The notes beneath the pieces are model-generated. The model had not been told where the DNA came from, ran no database searches, and saw only the letters and a program-made list of their open reading frames with translations. A stretch of DNA of 45,469 bases. Origin: Deltaproteobacteria bacterium (GTDB taxonomy: Bacteria; SAR324; XYD2-FULL-50-16). Made by a program: the position numbers and the translations under genes. Shown piece after piece: positions 26,308 through 35,362 of this stretch (position 1 is the stretch's first letter; the number at the start of each line of letters is the position of its first letter). The stretch covers positions 1-45,469 of the forward strand of contig JABHWU010000078.1 in the NCBI GenBank assembly GCA_018657625.1, read 5' to 3'.

Positions 26308-27492
26308 TTGAAAAATCAAACATATGATATTATCATTGTCGGTGGCGCTGTGATTGGAAGTTCCATTGCCTATTTTACAGCTTCAAATCCAACCTTTCAG
26401 GGAAAAATAGCGGTAATTGAAAAAGATCCTACTTACGCTCAATCTTCTACCAGCCTATCTGCCGGAGGAATTCGACAGCAGTTTTCAAATCCTGAAAATA
26501 TTTTGATTTCAAAATTTGGTGTTCAGTTTTTAAAGAATATCAATAACTATTTAAAAGTGGATAATGATCCTGTCAATATAGATTTTGAAGAGAATGGTTA
26601 TCTATTTTTGGCTTCAAAGAAAGGGATTCCGGTTTTAGAGAAAAATCATGCGACGCAAACATCGTTGGAGGCTGATGTTGAGATTCTAAATGCGGATCAG
26701 TTAAAAGAGAAATTTAACTGGTTGAATGTCGATGATCTGGCTGCAGGTTCTTTTGGTTACCCAAACTCGGGCTGGCTGGATGCGCATTGCTTAACCCTGG
26801 CTTTTAAAAATAAAGCTAAAAGTTTAGGTGTCACCTATATTGAGGATTCTGTCATCGATTTTAATTCCGATCACCATCAGGTTAAACAGGTTGTCCTGGA
26901 ATCCGGTGCTGTTTTGAACGGCGGAAAAATAATAAATGCAGCTGGTGCTCAAGCCGCTAAAGTATCAAAAATGGCAGGTATCAATGATTTACCGGTTCAT
27001 TCCCGAAAGCGATTTATCTTTTTGTTCAAATGCAATGATCAACTACCGGGTTGTCCGTTAGTAGTCGACCCCACCGGCGCTTATTTCAGGCCGGAAGGGC
27101 AAAATTTCATTTGCGGTATTTCACCCCCTGAAGATAATGATCCGGATTGTGAAGATTATTACATGGATTATTCAGTATTTGAGGATGAATTGTGGCCAAT
27201 TTTAGCTGAAAGAGTACCAGTTTTTGAAACAATCAAACGAACATCTTCCTGGGCTGGTCATTATGCTTATAATGTTAAGGATCAAAATGCAATCATCGGT
27301 GCCCATCCTGAAAAAACCAACTTTTACTTTGCCAATGGATTTAGCGGCCACGGACTACAACAATCTCCCGCTGTTGGACGAGCTGTCTCTGAACTGATTA
27401 ACTTCGGTAGTTATCAAACCATTGATTTGAATAATTTTCGATTTGAAAGATTTGCAGAAAATAAACTGGTAAAGGAAGTGAATATTGTTTAG
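26308..27492 (+). CDS. FAD-dependent oxidoreductase of the DAO family
   Basis: The 394-residue flavoprotein begins KNQTYDIIIVGGAVIGSSIAYF, a Rossmann dinucleotide fold (GGxxxGxS). The GAQAAKVSKMAG segment and the C-terminal SWAGHYAYNVKDQNAIIG and ANGFSGHGLQQSPAVGRAVSEL regions are those of D-amino acid oxidase, sarcosine or dimethylglycine oxidase-like enzymes. It probably oxidises a secondary amine or amino acid; the substrate is unknown. The start is TTG, with AGAGGGA four bases before it. It stands alone between divergent cheD and convergent spoIID-like genes. A link to amine metabolism with the mttB-like gene is possible but unproven. Confidence 0.9.
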   Translation: MKNQTYDIIIVGGAVIGSSIAYFTASNPTFQGKIAVIEKDPTYAQSSTSLSAGGIRQQFSNPENILISKFGVQFLKNINNYLKVDNDPVNIDFEENGYLFLASKKGIPVLEKNHATQTSLEADVEILNADQLKEKFNWLNVDDLAAGSFGYPNSGWLDAHCLTLAFKNKAKSLGVTYIEDSVIDFNSDHHQVKQVVLESGAVLNGGKIINAAGAQAAKVSKMAGINDLPVHSRKRFIFLFKCNDQLPGCPLVVDPTGAYFRPEGQNFICGISPPEDNDPDCEDYYMDYSVFEDELWPILAERVPVFETIKRTSSWAGHYAYNVKDQNAIIGAHPEKTNFYFANGFSGHGLQQSPAVGRAVSELINFGSYQTIDLNNFRFERFAENKLVKEVNIV

Positions 27493-27582
27493 TTTTTTGT
27501 AGATCAGATAGCCAGTCTGGTGTCATTTTTCAATGATGGCGAGGACTTGGGTAAACAAAGACAGTTAGTTTTATTCTGACGG

Positions 27583-28746
27583 TTACAATCGATTGTAAAT
27601 TTGAATATTGGTATCGGTGTAGAAAAATTTCAGAATATCATCAAACCGATACCCGATATCCGCCATTTCTTTTGCTGCCCACTGGCATAAACCCACTCCA
27701 TGACCGTTTCCGGTTCCCTGAAAGCTATATCCCTGTGGCGTCTGAATGGTATCAAACAATAAACTCTGAATATTACTATATCCCGCCAGTTTTCTGAATT
27801 GATTGGCTTCAACCCGAAAGGATTGTTTTCCATTGGAAAAAATGATACTGGCGACCCGATGAGATTTGGTCCTTTTTTCGATATATAGCGTATTTATCTT
27901 TTTAGCTGAAATCCCCGCTTTGGACGCAATCCGCCTTAACTCTTTATAGGTAAGAGAATGGTCCCAAAAATATCTTGGATCTTTTTGTCCGTAAGGGACA
28001 GATTTTACTTTTAAATAGGGTAGTGAAAACTGCCAGACGTTTGCCGGATCTTCAGTAACGCCTCCGCAATTCGAATGATAGTATGTCTGAGCAAGTTTTC
28101 CCCGATAATTTACCACAACACCTTTGGTGTTATCGATGGCGACTCTGGAGCGATGATCGCTAATATTTTCTCCTAAATAAACCTGGTCATTCTGACCTGC
28201 TGTGACATGCCAGGCTTTTTTAAGCCTTTGTTCTCGTTTAAACAGAGCAAACGTCCTGGAAATAATGGCCTGTGCCTGCACCACATCTAAATCCCAATCT
28301 GTGCTGATTTCAGCGTTTAAAACACCTTCTAGATATTTTTCAATAGGAATATGGTTAATCACATAAAAACCACCGTTATAAGGCTTTAATTCCAACCTAC
28401 CCCGATATCTCCTGCCATCCTGTTTACCCTTGCGAATGACCATAATACTGTCATCACCACTGATCCAAATTGAGTTGGAAACTTTCCAACGATTATCAAT
28501 TGAAATTTTTCCGGATCCGGCATAATTAAACCGAGCTCTAAAATCCCCCTGACTACTATGTTGGGGATTTTTGATTGTCATACCATAGTAGGATTTTAAA
28601 TTGATGTAACTGGATGTTTTGAAGAGCAATACTTTAAGCGTAGGGTTCTCATAGGCAAAAACAGGTGTACTGATAATTAAGACAGTTGTGATCAAAAAGG
28701 CATATATTATATAAATAACATATAAATTAATTGTCAGGATCTTCAA
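27583..28746 (-). CDS. SpoIID/LytB-domain secreted protein
   Basis: The 387-residue protein has an N-terminal signal peptide (cleavage near PVFA|YEN). The SpoIID domain follows: IEKYLEGVLNAEISTDWDLDVVQAQAIISRTFAL, then YHSNCGGVTEDPANVW, then GTGNGHGVGLCQWAAKEMADIGY and the closing ILKFFYTDTNIQIY. SpoIID is a lytic transglycosylase acting on denuded peptidoglycan; in non-sporulating bacteria relatives act in septal or cell-wall turnover. The start is TTG with AGGAG just before it, overlapping the tilS stop by four bases (TTGA), so the two are co-translated. Confidence 0.9.
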   Translation of the reverse strand: MKILTINLYVIYIIYAFLITTVLIISTPVFAYENPTLKVLLFKTSSYINLKSYYGMTIKNPQHSSQGDFRARFNYAGSGKISIDNRWKVSNSIWISGDDSIMVIRKGKQDGRRYRGRLELKPYNGGFYVINHIPIEKYLEGVLNAEISTDWDLDVVQAQAIISRTFALFKREQRLKKAWHVTAGQNDQVYLGENISDHRSRVAIDNTKGVVVNYRGKLAQTYYHSNCGGVTEDPANVWQFSLPYLKVKSVPYGQKDPRYFWDHSLTYKELRRIASKAGISAKKINTLYIEKRTKSHRVASIIFSNGKQSFRVEANQFRKLAGYSNIQSLLFDTIQTPQGYSFQGTGNGHGVGLCQWAAKEMADIGYRFDDILKFFYTDTNIQIYNRL

Positions 28747-29705
28747 GGCATACTCCTGTTTTGATTAGATACTATTATAATTTTTTTAGACTTCCCGAAT
28801 ACGGCATAATTTCTTTTTAATTGTATTTTCCAGTTACCCAGATCTTGAATGATCATTTTGTAAATATCTTTAATATTGGCTCTGGTGACTTCTGTTTGAT
28901 CATGGTGAATTAAAAAACGATAGATTAATTCACGGGCGAATACAGGATTCAACATTTGCACAGCTTTAAAACTAAGATCTTGCGATTCATAAGTTTTTGG
29001 CGTAACAATTTGATTGAAATAACCCTTTAAATCGATTGCATCTTCATTTAGTGCCAGGAACTTTTCTTCAAAATTTCCACCGGAAGTTTCTTTTAATAAG
29101 GGAATGATTTTATTCCGTATTTTATTTCGGGTGTAGTTATCCTCAATGTTACTGGCATCTTCGCACCATTTTTGATTCCTGCTTTCAAGATAATTTTTTA
29201 ATTCTGCCTTTGTGATTTGTAATAAAGGACGAATATAAGGTGGCATATGTAATTGAATGGCATTTAAGGTAAACAGTGATCCTCCTCGTAGTATTCTCCA
29301 AATTTGCGATTCGATTAGATCATCAAGTTGATGCGCGGTTGCAATCTTGTCAAAATCTAGTTCCCGGTTCATCCGTTCCAGGTTTTCATATCGCCAATTT
29401 CTGGCAAGATTCTGCATTCCTTTTTTATTTTCAAACTGTTTTGTTTTTATAATTGTAATAGGGGTATTGTTTTGTCCAGCCAGTTCTTTTAAAAATTCTA
29501 CCTCCTGATTACTCTCTACTCTTAGACCATGGTGAAAATGTACCAGATGTAATTTTATATTTATCTTCTCTTTAAAATCATTCATTAACAGGTATAAACT
29601 CAGGGAGTCTATACCACCACTTAAACTGATTAATACCTGATCATTATTTTGAATGAGTTGATTTTCAGTCGAAAATTTAAAAATTCTGTAGGTAAATTTA
29701 TCCAT
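28743..29705 (-). CDS. tilS: tRNA(Ile)-lysidine synthase
   Basis: The 320-residue enzyme converts C34 of tRNA-Ile(CAU) to lysidine with ATP and lysine. The PP-loop motif SGGIDS is at 29-34. HFHHGLR, ATAHQLDDLIESQIWRILRGG, RPLL and NYTRNKIRNKIIPLL are all diagnostic. The C-terminus is short compared with E. coli TilS, as in compact versions. It is coupled to the SpoIID-domain gene downstream. Confidence 0.95.
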   Translation of the reverse strand: MDKFTYRIFKFSTENQLIQNNDQVLISLSGGIDSLSLYLLMNDFKEKINIKLHLVHFHHGLRVESNQEVEFLKELAGQNNTPITIIKTKQFENKKGMQNLARNWRYENLERMNRELDFDKIATAHQLDDLIESQIWRILRGGSLFTLNAIQLHMPPYIRPLLQITKAELKNYLESRNQKWCEDASNIEDNYTRNKIRNKIIPLLKETSGGNFEEKFLALNEDAIDLKGYFNQIVTPKTYESQDLSFKAVQMLNPVFARELIYRFLIHHDQTEVTRANIKDIYKMIIQDLGNWKIQLKRNYAVFGKSKKIIIVSNQNRSMP

Positions 29706-29975
29706 TTTTTTTAGTCAGGTAATTGTAATCGCATAATTGTGCTTATATTATTATCGGTATTCAATCGAAAAACTTAAGCTTTTTTCAAAATCAAAGCGAT
29801 TCCCTCTCGTTAGGTTGAATATCCTGCCAATCAAAATTTGGATTATTTTCCTGAAATCTTTAGTGAATGAAAAGCCTTTGGACAAGGATTCATGATTGGC
29901 ATATAGTAATATCAATTTTAGAGTACTGGTAAAATATCAGTTTTTATAAATAAAATTTTTGCAAAATTAAAAAAG

Positions 29976-31004
29976 ATGAAAATTAAAATATGGAATGCAT
30001 TTATTTTGGTTTTTATTTTTTGGATGATAGGATGTACCCCCATGATCAAAAAAAGCGTCGATCCTCTCATTGGAAAAATATATGAAAGTAGTAAACAACA
30101 GGAAGTATCCTATCAGATGTTGTTCAAAAAAATGCTGGATGCCAGGGTAATTTATCTGGGGGAAAATCATGAAAACGCTGATCATCATGCTATTCAACTC
30201 AGGATCTTAAAAGATCTGATTCAAGCCGGGAAGAAACCATTGATTGGGTTTGAATTTTTTTCTATCGATCAAACAGCTCATCTAATGTCTTTTGTTCAGA
30301 TAAAACCGCATAATACTGATCCACAATCTATCGTTATTAAAGAAAAAGATCTGCGGGAAAAATTGGGTTGGCATGCCCATGGTGATCAGGCCTGGCAATA
30401 TTACTATCAATTGATTGAACTTGCTTTAAAAAATAAATTGACAATTTTTGGCGCAGATTTACCAAAATGTATTGTTAAACGAATTGTCCGGGTGGGGGCA
30501 GAAAACTTAACCGGCATAGAAAACAATCTGCTTCAGCCGACCTTTTTTGATGATATGCCATATCAACAATTAATGTATTCAAAATTTAAAGCAGTACATT
30601 GTGGCTTTTCTACTCCGAAAATGTCCGAACGGATGTATCAGGCCTGGATTGCCAGAAATGATACAATGGCTTACTCCATTGTTTCCATGTTACCGGATGA
30701 CGAAAACCGACCGCTTGTTATGATATTAGGCGCCGGTCATGTTCAACACAATATGGCTGTCTATGACAGAGTTGCATTCTATAACCCCGATTTAAATCAA
30801 ATAAATTTGGGTTTGCAGGAGATAGCCACTAAACCGAGTGACGCCAAAAGCTATATGGCAAATACAGTCGTTGAAGACAAAACTTTTTTACCATCCCATG
30901 AATATTTTTGGTTTACAGATAGAAACAGCTATGAAGATCCCTGTGAAAAATTTAAAGGTATGTTGCAGGGAATGACAAAACCAACTGGGATGGGCGGCGG
31001 TTAG
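29976..31004 (+). CDS. ChaN-like (haem-binding uptake/DUF399) lipoprotein
   Basis: The 342-residue protein begins with a lipoprotein signal ending WMIGC (C20). The ChaN fold markers are DARVIYLGENHENADHHAIQLRIL, GFEFFSIDQT and LVMILGAGHVQHNMAV. ChaN of Campylobacter binds haem, and other members are of unknown role, so haem or iron handling is inferred. It is 17 bases from, and convergent with, the pseudouridine synthase gene. No ribosome site is evident. Confidence 0.85.
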   Translation: MKIKIWNAFILVFIFWMIGCTPMIKKSVDPLIGKIYESSKQQEVSYQMLFKKMLDARVIYLGENHENADHHAIQLRILKDLIQAGKKPLIGFEFFSIDQTAHLMSFVQIKPHNTDPQSIVIKEKDLREKLGWHAHGDQAWQYYYQLIELALKNKLTIFGADLPKCIVKRIVRVGAENLTGIENNLLQPTFFDDMPYQQLMYSKFKAVHCGFSTPKMSERMYQAWIARNDTMAYSIVSMLPDDENRPLVMILGAGHVQHNMAVYDRVAFYNPDLNQINLGLQEIATKPSDAKSYMANTVVEDKTFLPSHEYFWFTDRNSYEDPCEKFKGMLQGMTKPTGMGGG

Positions 31005-31021
31005 TGGATGAAGTTATTTTT

Positions 31022-31729
31022 TTAAGCATTTAAAAGTATATTAAAATAAGCAGGAATTTCGGTATTAAAAACCATCTTCTCTTTGGTGTCAGGATGTAAA
31101 ATAGTCAGGGATGCCGCATGCAATGTAAGTCTTTTGATCCTCTTATCTATTTTTCCATACATTTTATCTCCGGCAACCGGAGTATCATTTTCCGAAAAAT
31201 GCACCCGAATTTGGTTTTTTCTACCTGTCAGTAACTCTATTTCAAGTAAACTGAATTTCTTTGATTCTCTTAAAACTTTGTACCTGGTCCTGGCCAGCTT
31301 CCCTTTTTGAGGATCAGTTACAGAGTACATTTTATGCATTCGGTTTTCCGCCAGGTAAGAAGTAATGATACCTTCCTTGGCCTTCATCGTTCCCTGAATA
31401 ACAACGTAGTACTTTTTATTAAAATTTTGCCATTCATCCTGCAAATATCGTTTGTTCGCTTCATTTTTAGCAAAAATAATAATACCGGAAGTGTCTTTAT
31501 CCAAGCGATGCACGATAAATATCCGGTTTCTTGATTTTTGATTTCCTTTTCTGACGTAGGTATTTAAAAGAAAATAGGCAGTATTTTCTCTGACTTTCGC
31601 AGTACTTATCGTTAAAAGACCGCTGATTTTATCCACAACCAGAATATCCCGATCCTCATAAAGAATAGAGAGCCCCCTGGGCTGAAAGCGTTTTGGTGGG
31701 CTTTTAATTTTTTTCTGGTTTGGCGTCAT
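31022..31729 (-). CDS. RluA-family pseudouridine synthase
   Basis: The protein has about 235 residues. The catalytic loop VHRLDKDTSGIIIFAKN carries the essential Asp, and GRKNQIRVHFSENDTPVAGDKMYG is the second conserved block. ILYEDRDILVVDK opens the domain. There is no N-terminal S4 domain. The target base (23S rRNA or tRNA) is not deducible. The start is uncertain: ATG at 31729 has no ribosome site, because the bases immediately upstream (31731-31748) are a MITE end. TTG at 31750 would put the MITE sequence into the protein. Confidence 0.9.
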   Translation of the reverse strand: MTPNQKKIKSPPKRFQPRGLSILYEDRDILVVDKISGLLTISTAKVRENTAYFLLNTYVRKGNQKSRNRIFIVHRLDKDTSGIIIFAKNEANKRYLQDEWQNFNKKYYVVIQGTMKAKEGIITSYLAENRMHKMYSVTDPQKGKLARTRYKVLRESKKFSLLEIELLTGRKNQIRVHFSENDTPVAGDKMYGKIDKRIKRLTLHAASLTILHPDTKEKMVFNTEIPAYFNILLNA

Positions 31730-31730
31730 G

Positions 31731-31748
31731 GCATTTTCGTTCGAACAC
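31731..31748 (-). mobile_element. MITE-end fragment
   Basis: The minus strand reads GTGTTCGAACGAAAATGC. Its first 16 bases are identical to the terminal repeat of copy C. Only the tip remains, and the pseudouridine synthase start codon follows one base later. Confidence 0.7.
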
Positions 31749-31810
31749 AATTTATACTAATAAAAGATTCCAGTATTGATATGTTTGAAAATAACGGAAA
31801 AACAATGATT

Positions 31811-32149
31811 TCACTTATCGGCGCAAGCAATACAGCGGGTATTCGTTGCATCAAAGTTTAGCCGTCGAGGGTCTATCTCTTCACCACAAATAAAGCACTC
31901 TCCATATTCATCTGATTCAATACGACGCAGGGCGCCTTCGATCTTTTGGAGTTTTTGTTGACGGCGTCTGGCTTCTTCGAGTGCCATTTGCTGCAATTGC
32001 ATGGCATCCATCCGGGAAAGCCGTCCAACTTTAGCCTGATCCAGTTCAACTGTTCCTTTTGATTCCCCGGATGATTGTTCTAATTCCAGAAGCTCCGACT
32101 GCATCTGAAACAATTTTATCTTGATTTGTGAGATCTCTTCGTCGTTCAT
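31811..32149 (-). CDS. DksA/TraR-type zinc-finger protein
   Basis: The protein has about 112 residues. A helical N-terminal half (coiled-coil-like, many Gln and Glu) is followed by the C4 zinc finger CFICGEEIDPRRL...CIACADK with C-X2-C-X17-C-X2-C spacing, as in DksA and TraR. It is shorter than DksA (151) and longer than TraR (73). The acidic tip residues of DksA are not obvious, so RNA polymerase binding is likely but full DksA action is not assured. ATG at 32149 is used; a TTG three codons upstream is possible. Confidence 0.88.
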   Translation of the reverse strand: MNDEEISQIKIKLFQMQSELLELEQSSGESKGTVELDQAKVGRLSRMDAMQLQQMALEEARRRQQKLQKIEGALRRIESDEYGECFICGEEIDPRRLNFDATNTRCIACADK

Positions 32150-32476
32150 TTGTGGCAACTATTTTGGATTTAATTAAAAGGTAGGTTATAGTGAATGGAT
32201 CCATCAGGGCAATAATGACAGAAGTGTGAAGCGATATCAAGCCTATTGTCGATTCTATCCCGGTAGATAGCACGATGATCATATATGGATGAAGACTTAT
32301 TTTGACATTTTCTTAAATGGGATGTTTTGGCTTTGGAAGTTAGACGACTTGAAAAATTGGCTGGATTATTGTAAAAGCCAGAGATAAATGATTCGATAAA
32401 TCCAGTTTCTTTGATGCCTGTCATTATCAATGATACATGTAATTGAAATAGTTAATATTTTCCTGGAGTGGGGATT
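32150..32476. other. Intergenic region dksA-like / Fe-S protein
   Basis: A minus-strand reading frame of 86 codons (32170-32430) crosses this stretch. Its translation has several Cys and His residues but no ribosome site and no recognisable family, so I do not call it a gene. The divergent promoters for both neighbours should be here; none is clear. Confidence 0.4.
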
Positions 32477-33757
32477 ATGGCCCATCAGACCGCAAAAGAT
32501 AAATACACTAAACTTGTCAATCGTCTCAATCTTTTTCCACAGGGAGCACCGCCATCTGATACTTTATTTAACATATTGCAAATTCTTTTGAGTCAAAGAG
32601 AAGCGGGACTCGTCTCCAAATTACCCATCAAGCCCTTTACTGCAAAGAAAGCCAGCCAGGTCTGGAGGCTGGACCTTGAGGAAACTCAAAAATACTTGGA
32701 TGAGCTGGCCAGTCGGGCAATATTGGTGGATATGGAATATAAGGGAAATATTGAATATGTTCTACCACCGCCGATGGCTGGTTTTATAGAGTTCTCTATG
32801 ATGAGAATTAGAAAGGATCTTGATCAGAAATTATTAGGGCAACTGTACTATCAATATATGAATGTTGAGGAAGATTTTATTAAAAGCCTGTTCACAGATG
32901 GGCAAACACAATTAGGCCGGATTTTTGTTCAGGAGGCTGTTTTATCTAACGAAAATGCACTACATGTTCTGGATTATGAACGGGCTTCAGAAGTGATTAA
33001 AACCTCTTCTAAAATTGGGATCAGCATGTGCTATTGTCGGCATAAAATGATGCATGTTGGAAAGGCTTGTGATGCTCCGATGGATATTTGCATGACCTTT
33101 AATACTACTGGTACGGCTTTGATTCAACATGGACATGCCAGGTTGGTTGATCAGAAAGAAGGGCTGGATCTTTTGCAACAAGCCTGGGAAAATAATTTGG
33201 TTCAGTTTGGAGAAAATAATAGGGAAGGGGTTAACTTTATTTGTAATTGTTGCTCATGTTGTTGTGAGGCAATGATTGCGGCTCAAAAGTTTGGTTTTCT
33301 ACAACCGGTTCATACTTCAAATTTCCTGATCCAGAGTAATAGTGACACCTGTAAAGGTTGTGGTAAGTGTGCTAAATCCTGTCCGGTTGATGCTTTAACC
33401 CTTATTTCTGCGGATGATCCTCAAAAACCAAAGAAAAATAAAATCAGGATTGACGAAAATCTTTGCCTGGGTTGCGGTGTTTGTGTCAGGAATTGCCAGA
33501 ATAAAGCCTTATCTCTAAAAAGTCGTCCGGAAAAAATATTGACCCCTTTAAATACAACCCACCGCACAGTTGTGATGGCTATTGAGAGAGGAAAATTACA
33601 ACACCTGATTTTTGACAACCAGGTGTTGTGGTCCCATCGGATGTTGGCTTCCGTTTTAGGGGTGATATTAAAACTACCACCGATCAAACAGGTGATGGCA
33701 AGCCGTCAAATGAAATCAAAATATCTGGAGTCCCTAATCAGACAACAGGATTATTAA
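32477..33757 (+). CDS. 4Fe-4S ferredoxin-domain protein with extra cysteine clusters
   Basis: The protein has 426 residues. The N-terminal 190 residues look like a winged-helix/alpha region (PFTAKKASQVWRLDLEETQKYLDELA). Next come CYCRHKMMHVGKACDAPMDIC and NFICNCCSCCCEAM, two unusual cysteine groups. Then come two classic ferredoxin motifs, CKGCGKCAKSCP and CLGCGVCVRNCQ, for two [4Fe-4S] clusters. The C-terminus has an amphipathic helix. It probably passes electrons within a redox complex. ATG at 32477 has CTGGAG eight bases before it. It stands alone, and its 3' end overlaps the convergent GyrI-like gene by four bases. Partner unknown. Confidence 0.85.
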   Translation: MAHQTAKDKYTKLVNRLNLFPQGAPPSDTLFNILQILLSQREAGLVSKLPIKPFTAKKASQVWRLDLEETQKYLDELASRAILVDMEYKGNIEYVLPPPMAGFIEFSMMRIRKDLDQKLLGQLYYQYMNVEEDFIKSLFTDGQTQLGRIFVQEAVLSNENALHVLDYERASEVIKTSSKIGISMCYCRHKMMHVGKACDAPMDICMTFNTTGTALIQHGHARLVDQKEGLDLLQQAWENNLVQFGENNREGVNFICNCCSCCCEAMIAAQKFGFLQPVHTSNFLIQSNSDTCKGCGKCAKSCPVDALTLISADDPQKPKKNKIRIDENLCLGCGVCVRNCQNKALSLKSRPEKILTPLNTTHRTVVMAIERGKLQHLIFDNQVLWSHRMLASVLGVILKLPPIKQVMASRQMKSKYLESLIRQQDY

Positions 33758-34230
33758 TGTTTAACCGGAATCCATATTTCTTCCCTGGCCTTTGGATCAG
33801 TGGGACGATAATCTTCAGGTAATATTTCAAAATGTTCCCGATTATCTAACTGATAGTCAGATTGTGGGAACCAGTCCTCAAATATATACCGCACGGTTTC
33901 AGGAAAATCACTAGCCGGACCAATATGGACAAAAACGGCATATAAACCACCTTTTAAGGAGTATCCTTCCATACCATCGGGTAGAAAATCATCGTTAAAT
34001 ACCTCAACCACCGCCCATTTTTCAAAGCTGGTAGAGGGAGAAAAAATAAGTTCCTGGCCCGGCTCGAATATCTGCATAGAGATATATTCTGAAGTAGCCC
34101 TGTTTTGCACTTCACCCCTTCTGGGCATAAATGTTTTCCAAAGATCTGGTGTTTTATCATACGAAAATGACATTTTCATATGTAAGCCAACTAGTTTTTT
34201 AGGACCAATCGTTTCTATTCTCGATTCCAT
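33754..34230 (-). CDS. GyrI-like/AraC effector-binding domain protein
   Basis: The 158-residue stand-alone effector-binding domain begins RIETIGPKKLVGLHMKMSF, the standard opening of the GyrI-like fold. It continues with KWAVVEVFNDDFLPDGMEGYSLKGGLYAVFVHIGPASDFPETVRYIFEDWFPQSDYQLDNREHFEIL. No DNA-binding domain is attached. Such proteins bind small hydrophobic molecules or act as gyrase inhibitors or hydrolases. Role here unknown. Confidence 0.85.
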   Translation of the reverse strand: MESRIETIGPKKLVGLHMKMSFSYDKTPDLWKTFMPRRGEVQNRATSEYISMQIFEPGQELIFSPSTSFEKWAVVEVFNDDFLPDGMEGYSLKGGLYAVFVHIGPASDFPETVRYIFEDWFPQSDYQLDNREHFEILPEDYRPTDPKAREEIWIPVKH

Positions 34231-34390
34231 ATAATTAAATTAGAGAAGGGACAATACTGATATGTTAGAATTATGATATCAAAGGCCACCAATAAATTGA
34301 AAGCCGAGATCCACCCGTGGGATCAAATTGGTTGGTAATAACCAATGGATCGATAAAGATTTATTTGATAATCTATGATTACCGAAGTTG

Positions 34391-34747
34391 TTACCATTTT
34401 TTAAATGTTACTTCTTTAATTTCATATGCAGTGTTTCCACCGTATAACGATATTAGTGCGGAACGGCATTCTTCAAAATCTGTAGTTTTCTGCAATGAAC
34501 CCTTAAGATCGGTATCAGGGATGTCAAGCAAATAAGAATTTGCAACTCCTACCGACATAAATTGTAATATTTTGGTGTTATCAATCACAAAACCGACATA
34601 ATTACCTTTAACAGGTGTTAACTCGAAAAATATTTTTAACGCTTCGTCCAAATTTACCTCAAGTGCGTCGTTCACCTTGATTTCAGTATTAGTACTAGCA
34701 TCGTACATAAAATATTTTAATGGTTTTAGATTATTGATATTTTCCAT
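34391..34747 (-). CDS. Hypothetical protein
   Basis: This 118-residue acidic protein is not recognised. It begins MENINNLKPLKYFMYDASTN, and a beta-rich pattern follows (EIKVNDALEVNLDEALKIFFELT, GNYVGFVIDNTKILQFMSVG), ending TAYEIKEVTFKKW. It resembles small single-domain proteins of the immunity or DUF type, but no family can be named. The upstream TTG (34762) adds five residues; ATG is preferred. No strong ribosome site. It stands alone, with a long gene-free region upstream. Confidence 0.6.
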   Translation of the reverse strand: MENINNLKPLKYFMYDASTNTEIKVNDALEVNLDEALKIFFELTPVKGNYVGFVIDNTKILQFMSVGVANSYLLDIPDTDLKGSLQKTTDFEECRSALISLYGGNTAYEIKEVTFKKW

Positions 34748-34979
34748 AAATATATTTAACAAAATATTACAAGTTAGCTGTCTATCTCACACATTTTAAT
34801 ACAGACTTAAGTGTTTTTACAAGGTCTAGCAATTGAAAAATTAGAAAATAACTATTTGAAATTGTTAGATGAAATAGCATTAAGAACGAACACTGTAGAT
34901 TTTACTGTAAGGTCATTGTAGTATTTTTTTTGAAATCAAAGAGAGGAGTAGCTTAACAAATCTTCAGCTATTTGTATTC

Positions 34980-35111
34980 ATTGCGAGTAGGGTACTAATT
35001 GTCGGAGATGTTAATTATCAAAGCGAAGCCATTATCGCTAAGGAGATAAAAAGTCAATTGCAGTGTTTAGGATATCTGATGATGATAAGTCGGATTAGAA
35101 GCAGTGATTAG
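34980..35111 (+). pseudogene. Remnant of a response-regulator receiver domain
   Basis: The frame reads RVLIVGDVNYQSEAIIAKEI and continues KSQLQCLGYLMM before a stop. This matches the opening beta-strand and first helix of receiver domains, whose usual form is (I/L)LIVEDE..IAxEI...L..LGY. There is no start codon with a ribosome site, the acidic pair is changed, and the phosphorylation-site half is gone. Confidence 0.55.
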
Positions 35112-35193
35112 ATAGTGGCTTCGGTTGTTTTGTATTTTATTAGGATTTAAAATATGTTACGACTTTAAAATAAGGTTATTTATCACTAATTAG

Positions 35194-35342
35194 TAACTGA
35201 ACAGTAAGTGGGAAATTCGGGGACATGTACATTTTCAGATAAACGGGTATTGCTTGATACCAGGTTGTTACGAGGATCGTGAGACTTCGTAGCGATACCC
35301 CTAATTACCGGACTAATATTCAATAATGAATTTTCGTTCGAA
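35194..35342 (+). mobile_element. MITE-like element, copy C
   Basis: The copy starts TAACTGAACAG, contains AAATTCGGGGACATGTAC and the shared GTTACGAGGATCGTGAGAC block, and ends TTTTCGTTCGAA. The 10-bp direct repeat CACTAATTAG flanks it (35184-35193 and 35343-35352); the exact edge is ambiguous because the repeat overlaps the terminal sequence. The HU-like gene starts ten bases past the right direct repeat. Confidence 0.85.
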
Positions 35343-35362
35343 CACTAATTAGAAAATAAAAA

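Larger units (their letters stand above)
34748..35362. other. Gene-poor region with REC remnant and MITE copy C
   Basis: The stretch holds a receiver-domain remnant (34980-35111) and MITE copy C (35194-35342). The remaining DNA is AT-rich with no feature I can support. Confidence 0.6.

Noticed and set aside
32170..32430. 86-codon minus-strand frame between the dksA-like and Fe-S genes
   Set aside because: Some Cys/His content, but no ribosome site and no known family; left as intergenic.
34194..35352. IS66-type origin of copy C because its left flank reads GTAA
   Set aside because: Other copies begin AGTGTC or GTCTG, so the GTAA match is probably chance.
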